Below, piece after piece: positions 1 through 5,798 of a DNA stretch of 8,999 nucleotides. The notes beneath the pieces are model-generated. The model was given only the letters and a program-made list of their open reading frames with translations, was not told the DNA's origin and searched no databases. Each line of letters starts with the position of its first letter. Position 1 is the stretch's first letter. The DNA comes from Oscillospiraceae bacterium (lineage in GTDB: Bacteria; Bacillota; Clostridia; Oscillospirales; Acutalibacteraceae): NCBI GenBank assembly GCA_902766855.1, contig CACXFE010000053.1, positions 1-8,999 on the forward strand, read 5' to 3'. Both the position numbers and the translations under genes were made by a program.

Positions 1-552
1 AAACGGGCATTGGATCTTTATCGCCCCGCCATCCCGGTGGTGTATAACGCGGGCGGTTACGAAAGCATGGAAGAACTGCGGCTGATCGAGCCGTATGTTG
101 ATATTTTTCTGTTGGATTTTAAGTATTGTTCGGCAGAGTGCGCGGCGCGGTATTCGGGCGCCGCGGATTACCCGGCGTATGCCAAAGCGGCGATCACATT
201 TGCCGCCGAGAAAAGAAAAACCGTGATCGAAGGCGGATTGATGAAACGCGGTGTGATCGTGCGGCATTTACTGCTGCCGCAGGGCACGCGGGAAGCGATC
301 GCCGTGTTTGATTGGGTGCGGGAGCATACACCCGGCGTGTTTTTCAGCATCATGAGCCAATATCTTCCCTGCGGAAAAGCCGTGTCCATGCCGCCGATCG
401 ATCGGCGGGTAACCAAGCGGGAATATGATAAAGTGCTGTGCTATATCAGCGAAAGCGGCTTCGAAAATGTTTATCTGCAAGAGCGTTCCAGTGCGGACAG
501 CGCCTTTATTCCCCCGTTTGATCTGACCGGGGTTTCACTCTCGCCGGATTGA
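1..552 (+). CDS. Radical SAM protein, PflX-like (COG1313), C-terminal part
   Basis: The reading frame is open from the first base (the codons before the first possible start read K-R-A), so the gene begins upstream; 183 residues and the TGA stop are visible. Seen: PVVYNAGGYES (residues 12-22), DIFLLDFKY (34-42), VRHLLLP (87-93), SIMSQYLP (116-123), RRVTKREYD (135-143) and a C-terminal IPPFDLTG. These match the second half of the COG1313 family, radical SAM proteins related to pyruvate formate-lyase activating enzyme and usually about 300 residues long. The cluster-binding CxxxCxxC should lie in the missing N-terminal 110-120 residues and cannot be checked. Family members are predicted 4Fe-4S/SAM enzymes that generate a 5'-deoxyadenosyl radical; the substrate of this branch is not established. 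The gene ends just before a strong hairpin and converges with the recombinase gene. It is unlikely to be a dedicated glycyl-radical activase, because no partner enzyme is visible. Confidence 0.85.
   Translation, partial: KRALDLYRPAIPVVYNAGGYESMEELRLIEPYVDIFLLDFKYCSAECAARYSGAADYPAYAKAAITFAAEKRKTVIEGGLMKRGVIVRHLLLPQGTREAIAVFDWVREHTPGVFFSIMSQYLPCGKAVSMPPIDRRVTKREYDKVLCYISESGFENVYLQERSSADSAFIPPFDLTGVSLSPD
391..408. repeat. Perfect 18-bp palindrome inside the PflX-like gene
   Basis: CCGCCGATCGATCGGCGG equals its own reverse complement at all 18 positions; the flanking bases (G390, G409) break the symmetry. It encodes P-P-I-D-R-R just before VTKREYD. A Pro..Arg-Arg stretch here is typical of the protein family, so codon choice rather than a DNA-level role may explain it. 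No function is assigned. Confidence 0.5.
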
Positions 553-568
553 ATATCGCGTTATAAAG

Positions 569-601
569 CAACCGCACAGGTGAAAAACGCCTGTGCGGTT
601 G
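569..601. terminator. Strong hairpin between convergent genes, probable bidirectional terminator
   Basis: CAACCGCACAGG (569-580) pairs perfectly with CCTGTGCGGTTG (590-601). The stem continues through a T-G wobble (581/589) and a G-C pair (582/588) to an A5 loop at 583-587, giving a 14-pair, GC-rich stem. It lies 17 bases after the stop of the PflX-like gene and 30 bases beyond the stop of the convergent recombinase. The position suits a terminator serving both. Neither side has a clean T-tract: the + strand continues GAGATTGTCGG and the - strand reads CTTTATAACG. Efficiency as an intrinsic terminator is therefore uncertain; an RNA 3'-end stabilising role is an alternative. Confidence 0.65.
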
Positions 602-632
602 AGATTGTCGGCAGATGGCTTTTTGTGCGGTT
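592..632. repeat. TGTGCGGTT direct repeat next to the terminator
   Basis: TGTGCGGTT occurs at 592-600 (right arm of the hairpin) and again at 624-632, where it overlaps the stop codon of the recombinase gene. The left arm AACCGCACA (570-578) can pair with either copy, so two mutually exclusive folds are possible. The second copy is followed on the + strand by ACTTTTTG, a better T-run than the first has. Confidence 0.45.
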
Positions 633-1614
633 ACTTTTTGTCTTTGATATGGGCAAGGGGATTGGCATCCACCGCCTGCTTGATTTGCCGATCGGATACA
701 TGGGTATAAATTTGGGTGGTGCCGAGATTGGCGTGCCCCAAGATATCTTTTAACACGCGAATATCCACATTTCCATGCTGATACATCAGCGTTGCGGCGG
801 TATGGCGGAGTTTGTGGGTGGAAAATCCCTGCCCGGCAAGCCCGGCCTTGGCAAGATTGGTTTTCACAATATGCTGTACGGTTTTGGTGCTTAACCGCCG
901 ATGATTGCGGCTGATAAACAGCGCGTTTCGCTCGGTCACGGGAATGCCTTCGTTCGGGCGTACTTCCAGATAGCGTTGAAGCGCCGTAACGCAGGAATCG
1001 TTGAGATAGACGAGCCGCTCTTTATTGCCTTTTCCCGTGACGGTAAGGGTGTTATCACTTGCAAGATCCGAAAGGTTCAGCCCGCATAATTCCGAAAGCC
1101 GCAAGCCGCAATTTAAAAACAGGGTGAGAATGCAGTAATCCCGCCGCTCGTTTGCACCGTCTACCGCGTTTAGAAGATCCAGCGAGTCTTCCAGCGTCAG
1201 GTGTTTGGGCAGGGCTTGCTTGACTTTGGGGGATTCCAGCAGTTCCGCCGGATTGTGATCCAGTTGATGAGTCTGCGCGGAGAGATATTTGAAGAAAATG
1301 CGAAGGGTGGAGGTTTTGCGTGCGCGGGTGGCGGTGTTGTTTTGCAATTCGTCTTTACAAAAGACCATGAAAGCATATAAATCGGAGATCGTAACGGTGC
1401 GGATCAATGCAAGATCGACCGCGTCAATACGGATCTTCTCAAATTCCGTGCCTTTCTCGGCTTTTCCGCGCACCAAAAGCAGATAGCGGAAAAAAGTGCG
1501 CAAATCAATATAATATCCTTCCACCGAGCGGGAGGATTTGCCTTTGATGGTTTCGTTATAGGTCAGAAAATCACGCAAAAAATCGGGGCATTCCTGTAAG
1601 ATATCCAGTTTCAT
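631..1614 (-). CDS. Tyrosine recombinase, XerC/XerD-like
   Basis: A 327-residue site-specific recombinase with the complete tyrosine-recombinase active site visible: Arg172 (NCGLRLSEL), Lys195 (TGKGNKER hairpin), His267 and Arg270 (HKLRH), His294 (LGHANL) and the nucleophile Tyr303 (TQIYTHV). Residues about 12-115 form the SAM-like N-terminal core-binding domain (FLTYNETIKGKSSRSVEGYY); about 138-315 form the catalytic domain. Length and motif spacing fit Xer proteins, which resolve chromosome dimers at dif sites. The start at 1614 has GGAG (1623-1626 on the complement) 8 nt upstream and a good promoter behind it. No excisionase, attachment site, relaxase or cargo is visible, so I infer a chromosomal Xer-type enzyme rather than an element integrase. 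The partner recombinase and the target site are not in the window. It is transcribed alone, convergent with the PflX-like gene and divergent from the two-component operon. Confidence 0.92.
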   Translation of the reverse strand: MKLDILQECPDFLRDFLTYNETIKGKSSRSVEGYYIDLRTFFRYLLLVRGKAEKGTEFEKIRIDAVDLALIRTVTISDLYAFMVFCKDELQNNTATRARKTSTLRIFFKYLSAQTHQLDHNPAELLESPKVKQALPKHLTLEDSLDLLNAVDGANERRDYCILTLFLNCGLRLSELCGLNLSDLASDNTLTVTGKGNKERLVYLNDSCVTALQRYLEVRPNEGIPVTERNALFISRNHRRLSTKTVQHIVKTNLAKAGLAGQGFSTHKLRHTAATLMYQHGNVDIRVLKDILGHANLGTTQIYTHVSDRQIKQAVDANPLAHIKDKK

Positions 1615-1646
1615 GATTGCAACTCCGAATAAAATAGGTTATGATA

Positions 1647-1675
1647 AGTATAACACGAACGGCGCGTTTTTGCAA
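1647..1675 (-). promoter_or_regulatory. Sigma-A promoter of the recombinase gene
   Basis: On the complement, TTGCAA (1670-1675) and TATACT (1647-1652) are separated by exactly 17 bp. Each hexamer matches the consensus at four or five positions. The predicted start is near 1640, giving a leader of roughly 25 nt before the ATG at 1614 and its GGAG site. The -35 hexamer lies one base from the CTTAAA repeats, so a protein bound there would contact or block polymerase at this promoter. Confidence 0.65.
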
Positions 1676-1676
1676 T

Positions 1677-1716
1677 CTTAAAGAATTCTTAAAAGATCGG
1701 CGCCTTTTTTCTTAAA
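1677..1716 (+). promoter_or_regulatory. CTTAAA repeats, candidate response-regulator binding box
   Basis: CTTAAA occurs at 1677-1682 and 1688-1693, exactly 11 bp apart (hexamer plus 5-bp spacer), and again at 1711-1716, 23 bp further on. Tandem hexamers on an 11-bp period are how OmpR/PhoB-family dimers recognise DNA. The region lies between two divergent promoters and directly upstream of a gene for such a regulator. Autoregulation, and possibly control of the recombinase promoter, is inferred; the A/T-rich composition means chance occurrence cannot be excluded. Confidence 0.45.
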
Positions 1717-1724
1717 CTTTTGTT

Positions 1725-1733
1725 TGCTATAAT
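1725..1733 (+). promoter_or_regulatory. Extended -10 promoter of the two-component/amidase operon
   Basis: TGCTATAAT is a perfect extended -10 element (TG-N-TATAAT). No good -35 is present: the hexamer 17 bp upstream is TTTTTT. This suggests reliance on the TG extension or on an activator bound at the CTTAAA repeats. The expected start is near 1740, leaving a leader of about 64 nt to the ATG at 1804. Confidence 0.7.
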
Positions 1734-1742
1734 AATGTCTGG

Positions 1743-1768
1743 CCGGGCAAATACGGATATTTGTCCGG
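1743..1768 (+). promoter_or_regulatory. Hairpin at the predicted 5' end of the operon mRNA
   Basis: CCGGGCAAATA (1743-1753) pairs with TATTTGTCCGG (1758-1768) through an 11-pair stem, ten Watson-Crick pairs and one G-U (1747/1764), closed by the tetraloop CGGA. With the transcript expected to begin around 1740, the stem would sit almost at the 5' terminus. Terminal stems of this kind can protect mRNA from 5'-end-dependent decay. As DNA, the same dyad could be an operator. The role is not shown by the sequence. Confidence 0.5.
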
Positions 1769-1803
1769 GAAACGGCATCACAGCCGATAAAGGGGGATGC
1801 GGC

Positions 1804-2499
1804 ATGGCGAATATCCTGATCTGCGATGATGAACGCGATATTGTCGGGGCGTTGAAAATTTATCTGGAATCAGAAGGGTATCATACCGTGGAGGCGTTTA
1901 ACGGGAACGAAGCGATCGAGGCGGTGCGGCAGCAGGAGATCCACTTGGTGCTGATGGATATTATGATGCCCGAATGCGACGGGATCACCGCTATGGTGAA
2001 ATTGCGGGAGTTCAGCAATGTACCCGTGATTTTGCTGACGGCTAAAAGTGAAGATACCGATAAAATATTAGGGCTGAATGTGGGGGCGGACGATTATGTG
2101 ACCAAGCCGTTCAACCCGGTGGAAGTGATCGCGCGGGTGCGCTCGCATCTGCGGCGATATATGACATTGGGCGGCGGTGTGCCGAACAGCGACTGCTTGA
2201 CGGTGGGCGGCATTGAACTGGACGACCGAAAAAAGCAGGTGACAGTGGACGGCGAGGCGGTGGCGCTTACCCCGACGGAATTTGATATTTTAAAATTGCT
2301 GATGAAACATAAAGGCGTGGTGCTTTCCCCGAAAGAGATTTATGAACAGGTGTGGGGCGGCGCCGCATACGGGGCGGAAAGTACCGTGGCGGTACATATC
2401 CGTCATTTGCGGGAAAAAATCGAAATCAACCCCGGCGAGCCGCGCTATTTAAAAGTAGTTTGGGCGCACGGCTATAAAATGGAGGACGGAGAACGATGA
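1804..2499 (+). CDS. OmpR/PhoB-family response regulator (VanR-like)
   Basis: A 231-residue transcription factor with an N-terminal receiver domain (residues about 3-118) and a C-terminal winged-helix DNA-binding domain (about 130-228). Seen in the receiver: acidic pair Asp8/Asp9, phosphoacceptor Asp52 (LVLMDIMMP), Thr79 (LLTA) and Lys101 (TKPFNP). The wing domain shows LTPTEFDILKLL, the recognition-helix region STVAVHIRHLREKIE and the C-terminal VVWAHGYKM. I chose ATG 1804 because AAAGGGGG (1789-1796) lies 7 nt upstream; a longer frame opening at 1720 would start inside the promoter. The stop overlaps the kinase start by 4 nt (ATGA), so the two are translationally coupled and form a cognate pair. 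It probably acts as a phosphorylation-dependent regulator of its own operon through the upstream repeats (inference). The wider regulon is unknown, though the operon partners suggest envelope genes. Confidence 0.95.
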   Translation: MANILICDDERDIVGALKIYLESEGYHTVEAFNGNEAIEAVRQQEIHLVLMDIMMPECDGITAMVKLREFSNVPVILLTAKSEDTDKILGLNVGADDYVTKPFNPVEVIARVRSHLRRYMTLGGGVPNSDCLTVGGIELDDRKKQVTVDGEAVALTPTEFDILKLLMKHKGVVLSPKEIYEQVWGGAAYGAESTVAVHIRHLREKIEINPGEPRYLKVVWAHGYKMEDGER

Positions 2500-4364
2500 G
2501 AAACCTGATTGAAAATCTCGGCGTGAAAATCACGGCGATCCTGCTTTCCTTCCTGTCGGTATGCGTGGCGGCGGCCTGCGTTTGGGGAACGCTTTATATG
2601 GCGCGGAAAAATTATTTCACCGCTTCCAAAGAAGAACTGGTGCAAACCGCATTTGAAAACCGCGCCCACAGCAAGGTCGTGGATGTATACTATTATTATT
2701 TGCATAACGGATTGGATATTTACGGCGAAGACGATCTGTATTATACTGTCACCGATGAAAACGGCGAAGTTTTAGCGAGTAATTACCATAACGAACCGTA
2801 TTTTGTTTCTTCATTCGATTATTTCACCCGGGACAAGCAAAACACTTATGAGAACGAAGACGGGAAAATGATCACGGAAACCGAAAAAGAAAAGCTGCAA
2901 GTGTTTATTTATATCCCGGAGAAAACCCGCGATGATATGCGCACGGAAAAAATGATCGGGATTTTGTACGATCACCGATACACCGTGATCGCGGTCGGAT
3001 GTGTTGCGGCGCTTTCGGCGGTGGTGTGTTTGATTTATCTTTTCTGCGCGGTGTCCCACCGAAGGGGCGGGGTGATCGCACTCAACCATTTAGACAGGAT
3101 CCCCTTTGATCTCCTTGCCGCGGTGTGTTTTGTGGTGCTGGTTCCGGTTTTGAATTTCGGCATCCACGGCAGATTTGAAGAGGTCGATCTTCTGATCCTC
3201 GTGCCGGTGGCTTACAGTGCCGTGTTGGCATTTTCGCTGACTTTCGCGGCCCGGATCAAAAATCAAACACTGCTTCGCGGTACGGTGATATACCGCTTGT
3301 GCCACTGGGGCGGAAAGGGTGTGCGCGGCGCCGGCAGGTTGTTCCGCAAACTGCCGTTGGTAAAGAAAACATTAGCGGTGCTGGCGGCGGTGACCGCCGG
3401 GGGAATATTTGTGGTATTGATTGCGCTTTTTGCAGCCATGGAATTTGGGCTTCCGGGGCTTTCGGTATTGCTTTGCCTGATGTTTTTGGTTTCGCTTTAC
3501 GCGTTGGTGCTGCGCGTGGCGATCATCCTGCAAAATATCCGCTTTGGCGGAGAGCGTATCGCACAGGGTGACCTGGAATATAAGATTGATACCACCGGGA
3601 TGTTCGGAGATTTTAAAGAGTTCGCCGAAAGTTTGAATCATATCGGGGGCGGCTTGCAAAACGCGGTCAATGAGCGGATGAAAAGCGAACGCTTTAAAAC
3701 CGAATTGATCACCAATGTGTCGCATGATATTAAAACGCCGCTGACCTCGATTATCAATTATGTGGATCTGTTAAAAAAAGAAGAACCCGAAAATGAAAAA
3801 ACACGGCAATATCTCGATGTGCTGGATCGCCAATCCAAGCGGTTGAAAAAACTGACCGAGGATTTAGTAGAAGCCTCCAAAGCCTCCACAGGCAGTTTGC
3901 CGGTCGATTTTGCGCCCTGTGAAGTTGGGATCCTGCTTTCGCAAACCGTGGGGGAATTTGATGAAAAACTGCGCGCGGCAGGGCTGATCCCGGTGCTGAA
4001 ACTGCCCGAAAAGCCGGTTACGATTTTAGCGGACGGCAGGCATTTGTGGCGGGTGTTTGATAACCTGATGAACAACATCTGCAAATATTCGCAAAACGGC
4101 ACCCGCGTCTATTTGGAAGTGAAGCGGGACGGGGGCAAAGCGGTGATCACCTTTAAAAATATTTCCCGGTACGAACTGAATGTGTCCAGCGAGGAATTGA
4201 TGGAGCGTTTTGTCCGGGGCGACCGTTCCCGCAATACGGAAGGAAGCGGCTTGGGGCTTTCCATTGCGCGAAGCCTGACCGAATTGCAAAACGGAAAGAT
4301 GGAATTGGAAATTGACGGTGATCTTTTTAAAGTGAACTTGATTTTTGACAGTAAGGATGTATAA
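2496..4364 (+). CDS. Sensor histidine kinase with six predicted membrane helices
   Basis: A 622-residue membrane kinase, partner of the regulator just upstream. Predicted helices are at about 11-34, 161-184, 204-223, 230-251, 292-314 and 319-346. The first outside loop (about 35-160) is polar and carries a Cache/PAS-like stretch, YTVTDENGEVLASNY (83-97), so it may bind a ligand. A HAMP-like linker (about 350-396) precedes the H-box ITNVSHDIKTPLTSIINY with phosphoacceptor His410. The ATPase domain has an N-box (DNLMNNICKYS, Asn523, Asn526 and Asn527) and a G2 box, GSGLGLSIA (583-591). The usual DxGxG (G1) motif is replaced by FKNIS (553-557), a variant I recognise from a large clostridial kinase group, so it is probably active. 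GGAGG (2481-2485) and GGAG (2488-2491) precede the start. The middle helices (about 200-345) are more than a standard two-helix sensor needs and may form a membrane sensing or partner-binding unit. The signal is unknown; the co-transcribed amidase points to the cell wall. Confidence 0.93.
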   Translation: MRNLIENLGVKITAILLSFLSVCVAAACVWGTLYMARKNYFTASKEELVQTAFENRAHSKVVDVYYYYLHNGLDIYGEDDLYYTVTDENGEVLASNYHNEPYFVSSFDYFTRDKQNTYENEDGKMITETEKEKLQVFIYIPEKTRDDMRTEKMIGILYDHRYTVIAVGCVAALSAVVCLIYLFCAVSHRRGGVIALNHLDRIPFDLLAAVCFVVLVPVLNFGIHGRFEEVDLLILVPVAYSAVLAFSLTFAARIKNQTLLRGTVIYRLCHWGGKGVRGAGRLFRKLPLVKKTLAVLAAVTAGGIFVVLIALFAAMEFGLPGLSVLLCLMFLVSLYALVLRVAIILQNIRFGGERIAQGDLEYKIDTTGMFGDFKEFAESLNHIGGGLQNAVNERMKSERFKTELITNVSHDIKTPLTSIINYVDLLKKEEPENEKTRQYLDVLDRQSKRLKKLTEDLVEASKASTGSLPVDFAPCEVGILLSQTVGEFDEKLRAAGLIPVLKLPEKPVTILADGRHLWRVFDNLMNNICKYSQNGTRVYLEVKRDGGKAVITFKNISRYELNVSSEELMERFVRGDRSRNTEGSGLGLSIARSLTELQNGKMELEIDGDLFKVNLIFDSKDV

Positions 4365-4369
4365 TCATA

Positions 4370-5062
4370 ATGGCAGAATCCATAGACAGGCGGGCGGTTT
4401 ATAACCGCCGCCGCAAAAAGAGAAGAAGAAAAATTTTGCTTCGGCGATGGACGGTTTTTCTGTTGGTTGCGGCATTGTTGTGCGGGATCGGGATAGGCGT
4501 GCATCATTACAGGGCATGGAAAAATGCCGAAAATCGATCCGCCGCGGGCGGCCGCACGATCAAAATTCCCGAATGGATCGATGTGCAGTTGATCCATATC
4601 CATTCCACCGCGAGAACGGGGAAAGAACTGGAAACGGTGAAAAACATCGTGATTCACTATGTCGGCAATCCGGGATCGACCGCGCAGAACAACCGCGATT
4701 ATTTTGATAAAGACAGCACCGAGGTCAGTTCCCATTTCGTCGTGGGGCTTGAGGGAGAAATCATTCAGTGCGTCCCGCTCTATGAGCGCTCGGCGGCGAG
4801 TAATCAGCGGAATAAAGATTCCGTTTCGATCGAGGTGTGCCACCCGGATGAGGGCGGCCGGTTTGCAGAGGCAACCTATGCTTCGGTCGTAAAACTGACG
4901 GCGTGGTTGCTGCATGAGTACGGACTTACCGAAGCGGATGTGATCCGGCATTATGATGTGACGGGAAAATTGTGCCCTCTCTATTATGTGCAGCATGAGG
5001 ATGCATGGACGGCGCTTAAAAACGATATAGGAGAACAATTACATGGCATTCAAAATCAGTGA
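4370..5062 (+). CDS. Membrane-anchored N-acetylmuramoyl-L-alanine amidase (Amidase_2)
   Basis: A 230-residue protein. A very basic start (Arg/Lys-rich, residues 7-26) leads into one hydrophobic segment (about 27-46) with no clear cleavage site, so it is probably a signal anchor with the enzyme outside the membrane. Residues about 70-225 form a PGRP/T7-lysozyme-like Amidase_2 domain. Zinc ligands can be assigned as His96 (KNIVIHYVG), His194 (VIRHYDVTGK) and Cys202 (LCP), with Lys200 in the catalytic TGK position and the SHFVVGLEGEIIQCVP core at 121-136. Such enzymes cut the amide bond between N-acetylmuramic acid and the first L-alanine of the stem peptide. The start lies 5 nt after the kinase stop; an AAGGA (4353-4357) 12 nt upstream is a weak site, so translation may depend on coupling. 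The gene overlaps the next by 20 nt. A two-component system transcribed with its own anchored wall hydrolase suggests envelope remodelling. No cell-wall binding repeat (SH3, LysM, SPOR) is present. Confidence 0.9.
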   Translation: MAESIDRRAVYNRRRKKRRRKILLRRWTVFLLVAALLCGIGIGVHHYRAWKNAENRSAAGGRTIKIPEWIDVQLIHIHSTARTGKELETVKNIVIHYVGNPGSTAQNNRDYFDKDSTEVSSHFVVGLEGEIIQCVPLYERSAASNQRNKDSVSIEVCHPDEGGRFAEATYASVVKLTAWLLHEYGLTEADVIRHYDVTGKLCPLYYVQHEDAWTALKNDIGEQLHGIQNQ

Positions 5063-5747
5063 GGAACGGCTGACAAAGCAGCAGAAAAAATGGATCGGCG
5101 CGGCAATTTTATTGCTATTGGCGCTGTTTTGCGGGTTGATTACATGGTTTATCGGCAGGCCGATGGTGAAACTCGCATCCCGGCCGGAGGCTTTCCGGGC
5201 ACTGGTAAAATCGCATGGGATGTGGGGCAGGGCGATCTTCGTCGGCATGATGATCTTTCAGGTGATCATCGCTTTTGTTCCGGGCGAGCCGCTGGAAATC
5301 GGCGCGGGGTATGCTTTCGGCGCGATCGAGGGCACCATCCTTTGCATGATCGGAACCGTGGTCGGCAGTATGCTGGTGTTTTTGTTGGTCAAGCGGTTCG
5401 GCATCCGTTTGGTGGAGATTTTCTTTGATCTGGAAAAAGTGCGCAATTTAAAATTTCTGCACAATGCAAAAAAATTGAATGTCATTGTGTTTTTCGCGTT
5501 CTTTCTGCCGGGCACGCCCAAGGATTTGCTGACCTATGCGGTCGGTTTGACCGAGATGGATCTGAAAACCTTTCTTTTGATCACCTCGATAGCGCGTCTG
5601 CCTTCGGTGATCACCTCCACCGTCGGGGGGAATGCGCTGGGCGGTCAGCGGTATTGGTTTGCGATTATCGTGTTCGGCGTCACCCTGCTGTTAAGCGGGC
5701 TGGGATTATGGATTTATCAAAAGCATGTCAATAAGAAAAAAGATTAA
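5043..5747 (+). CDS. VTT-domain (TVP38/TMEM64, DedA-related) membrane protein
   Basis: A 234-residue polytopic membrane protein. Hydrophobic segments lie at about 18-38, 63-85, 87-116, 146-165, 174-195 and 204-226. Family hallmarks are the re-entrant-loop motifs FVPGEPLEIGAGYAFG (78-93) and FFLPGTPKDLLTYAVGLT (153-170), followed by RLPSVITST (185-193). VTT proteins are scramblase-like; bacterial DedA relatives have been linked to recycling of undecaprenyl phosphate, the wall-polymer lipid carrier. Whether this TVP38-type member does that is inference. The start at 5043 has TAGGAGA (5028-5033) at good spacing. It begins 20 nt inside the end of the amidase gene, in another frame, so the two are co-translated. 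It is the last gene of the operon that starts near 1740, and its stop lies only 17 nt before the next promoter's -35. Confidence 0.9.
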   Translation: MAFKISEERLTKQQKKWIGAAILLLLALFCGLITWFIGRPMVKLASRPEAFRALVKSHGMWGRAIFVGMMIFQVIIAFVPGEPLEIGAGYAFGAIEGTILCMIGTVVGSMLVFLLVKRFGIRLVEIFFDLEKVRNLKFLHNAKKLNVIVFFAFFLPGTPKDLLTYAVGLTEMDLKTFLLITSIARLPSVITSTVGGNALGGQRYWFAIIVFGVTLLLSGLGLWIYQKHVNKKKD

Positions 5748-5761
5748 AGTTTTGTAACTTT
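5746..5761. repeat. Small inverted repeat just upstream of the ABC-transporter promoter
   Basis: AAAGTT (5746-5751) and AACTTT (5756-5761) form a perfect 6-bp dyad around TTGT. It begins within the stop codon of the VTT gene and ends two bases before the -35 of the next promoter. As RNA it is too weak and T-poor for a good terminator. As DNA it is well placed for a regulator at about -53 to -38. The evidence is weak. Confidence 0.3.
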
Positions 5762-5763
5762 CA

Positions 5764-5792
5764 TTGACAAAGCAGGGAAGAAATGGTATGAT
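5764..5792 (+). promoter_or_regulatory. Strong sigma-A promoter of the ABC-transporter gene
   Basis: Consensus TTGACA (5764-5769) and TATGAT (5787-5792) are separated by exactly 17 bp, with a TG-N extension before the -10 (TGGTATGAT). This is the best promoter in the window. The predicted start is near 5799, giving a 44-nt leader. A promoter this close to consensus next to a dyad at +1 is the usual design for repressor control. Confidence 0.85.
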
Positions 5793-5798
5793 ACAACT

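Noticed and set aside
631..1614. A phage or integrative-element integrase marking a mobile island
   Set aside because: No attachment-site repeats, tRNA target, excisionase or cargo is visible, and the protein has Xer-like length and motifs. Base composition does not obviously change across it.
1720..1803. An upstream in-frame ATG that would add 28 residues to the response regulator
   Set aside because: It starts upstream of the extended -10 (1725-1733), and the added residues do not belong to a receiver domain. ATG 1804 has a good AAAGGGGG site.
4109..5038. A 309-codon open frame on the minus strand antisense to the end of the kinase gene and most of the amidase gene
   Set aside because: It lies entirely opposite two well-supported genes, has no ribosome binding site or family motif that I can see, and its composition (runs of H, R, F, P) is typical of an antisense shadow.
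5746..5761. An intrinsic terminator for the two-component/amidase operon
   Set aside because: Only six A/T-rich pairs and no T-run after it. Read-through into the ABC gene therefore remains possible.
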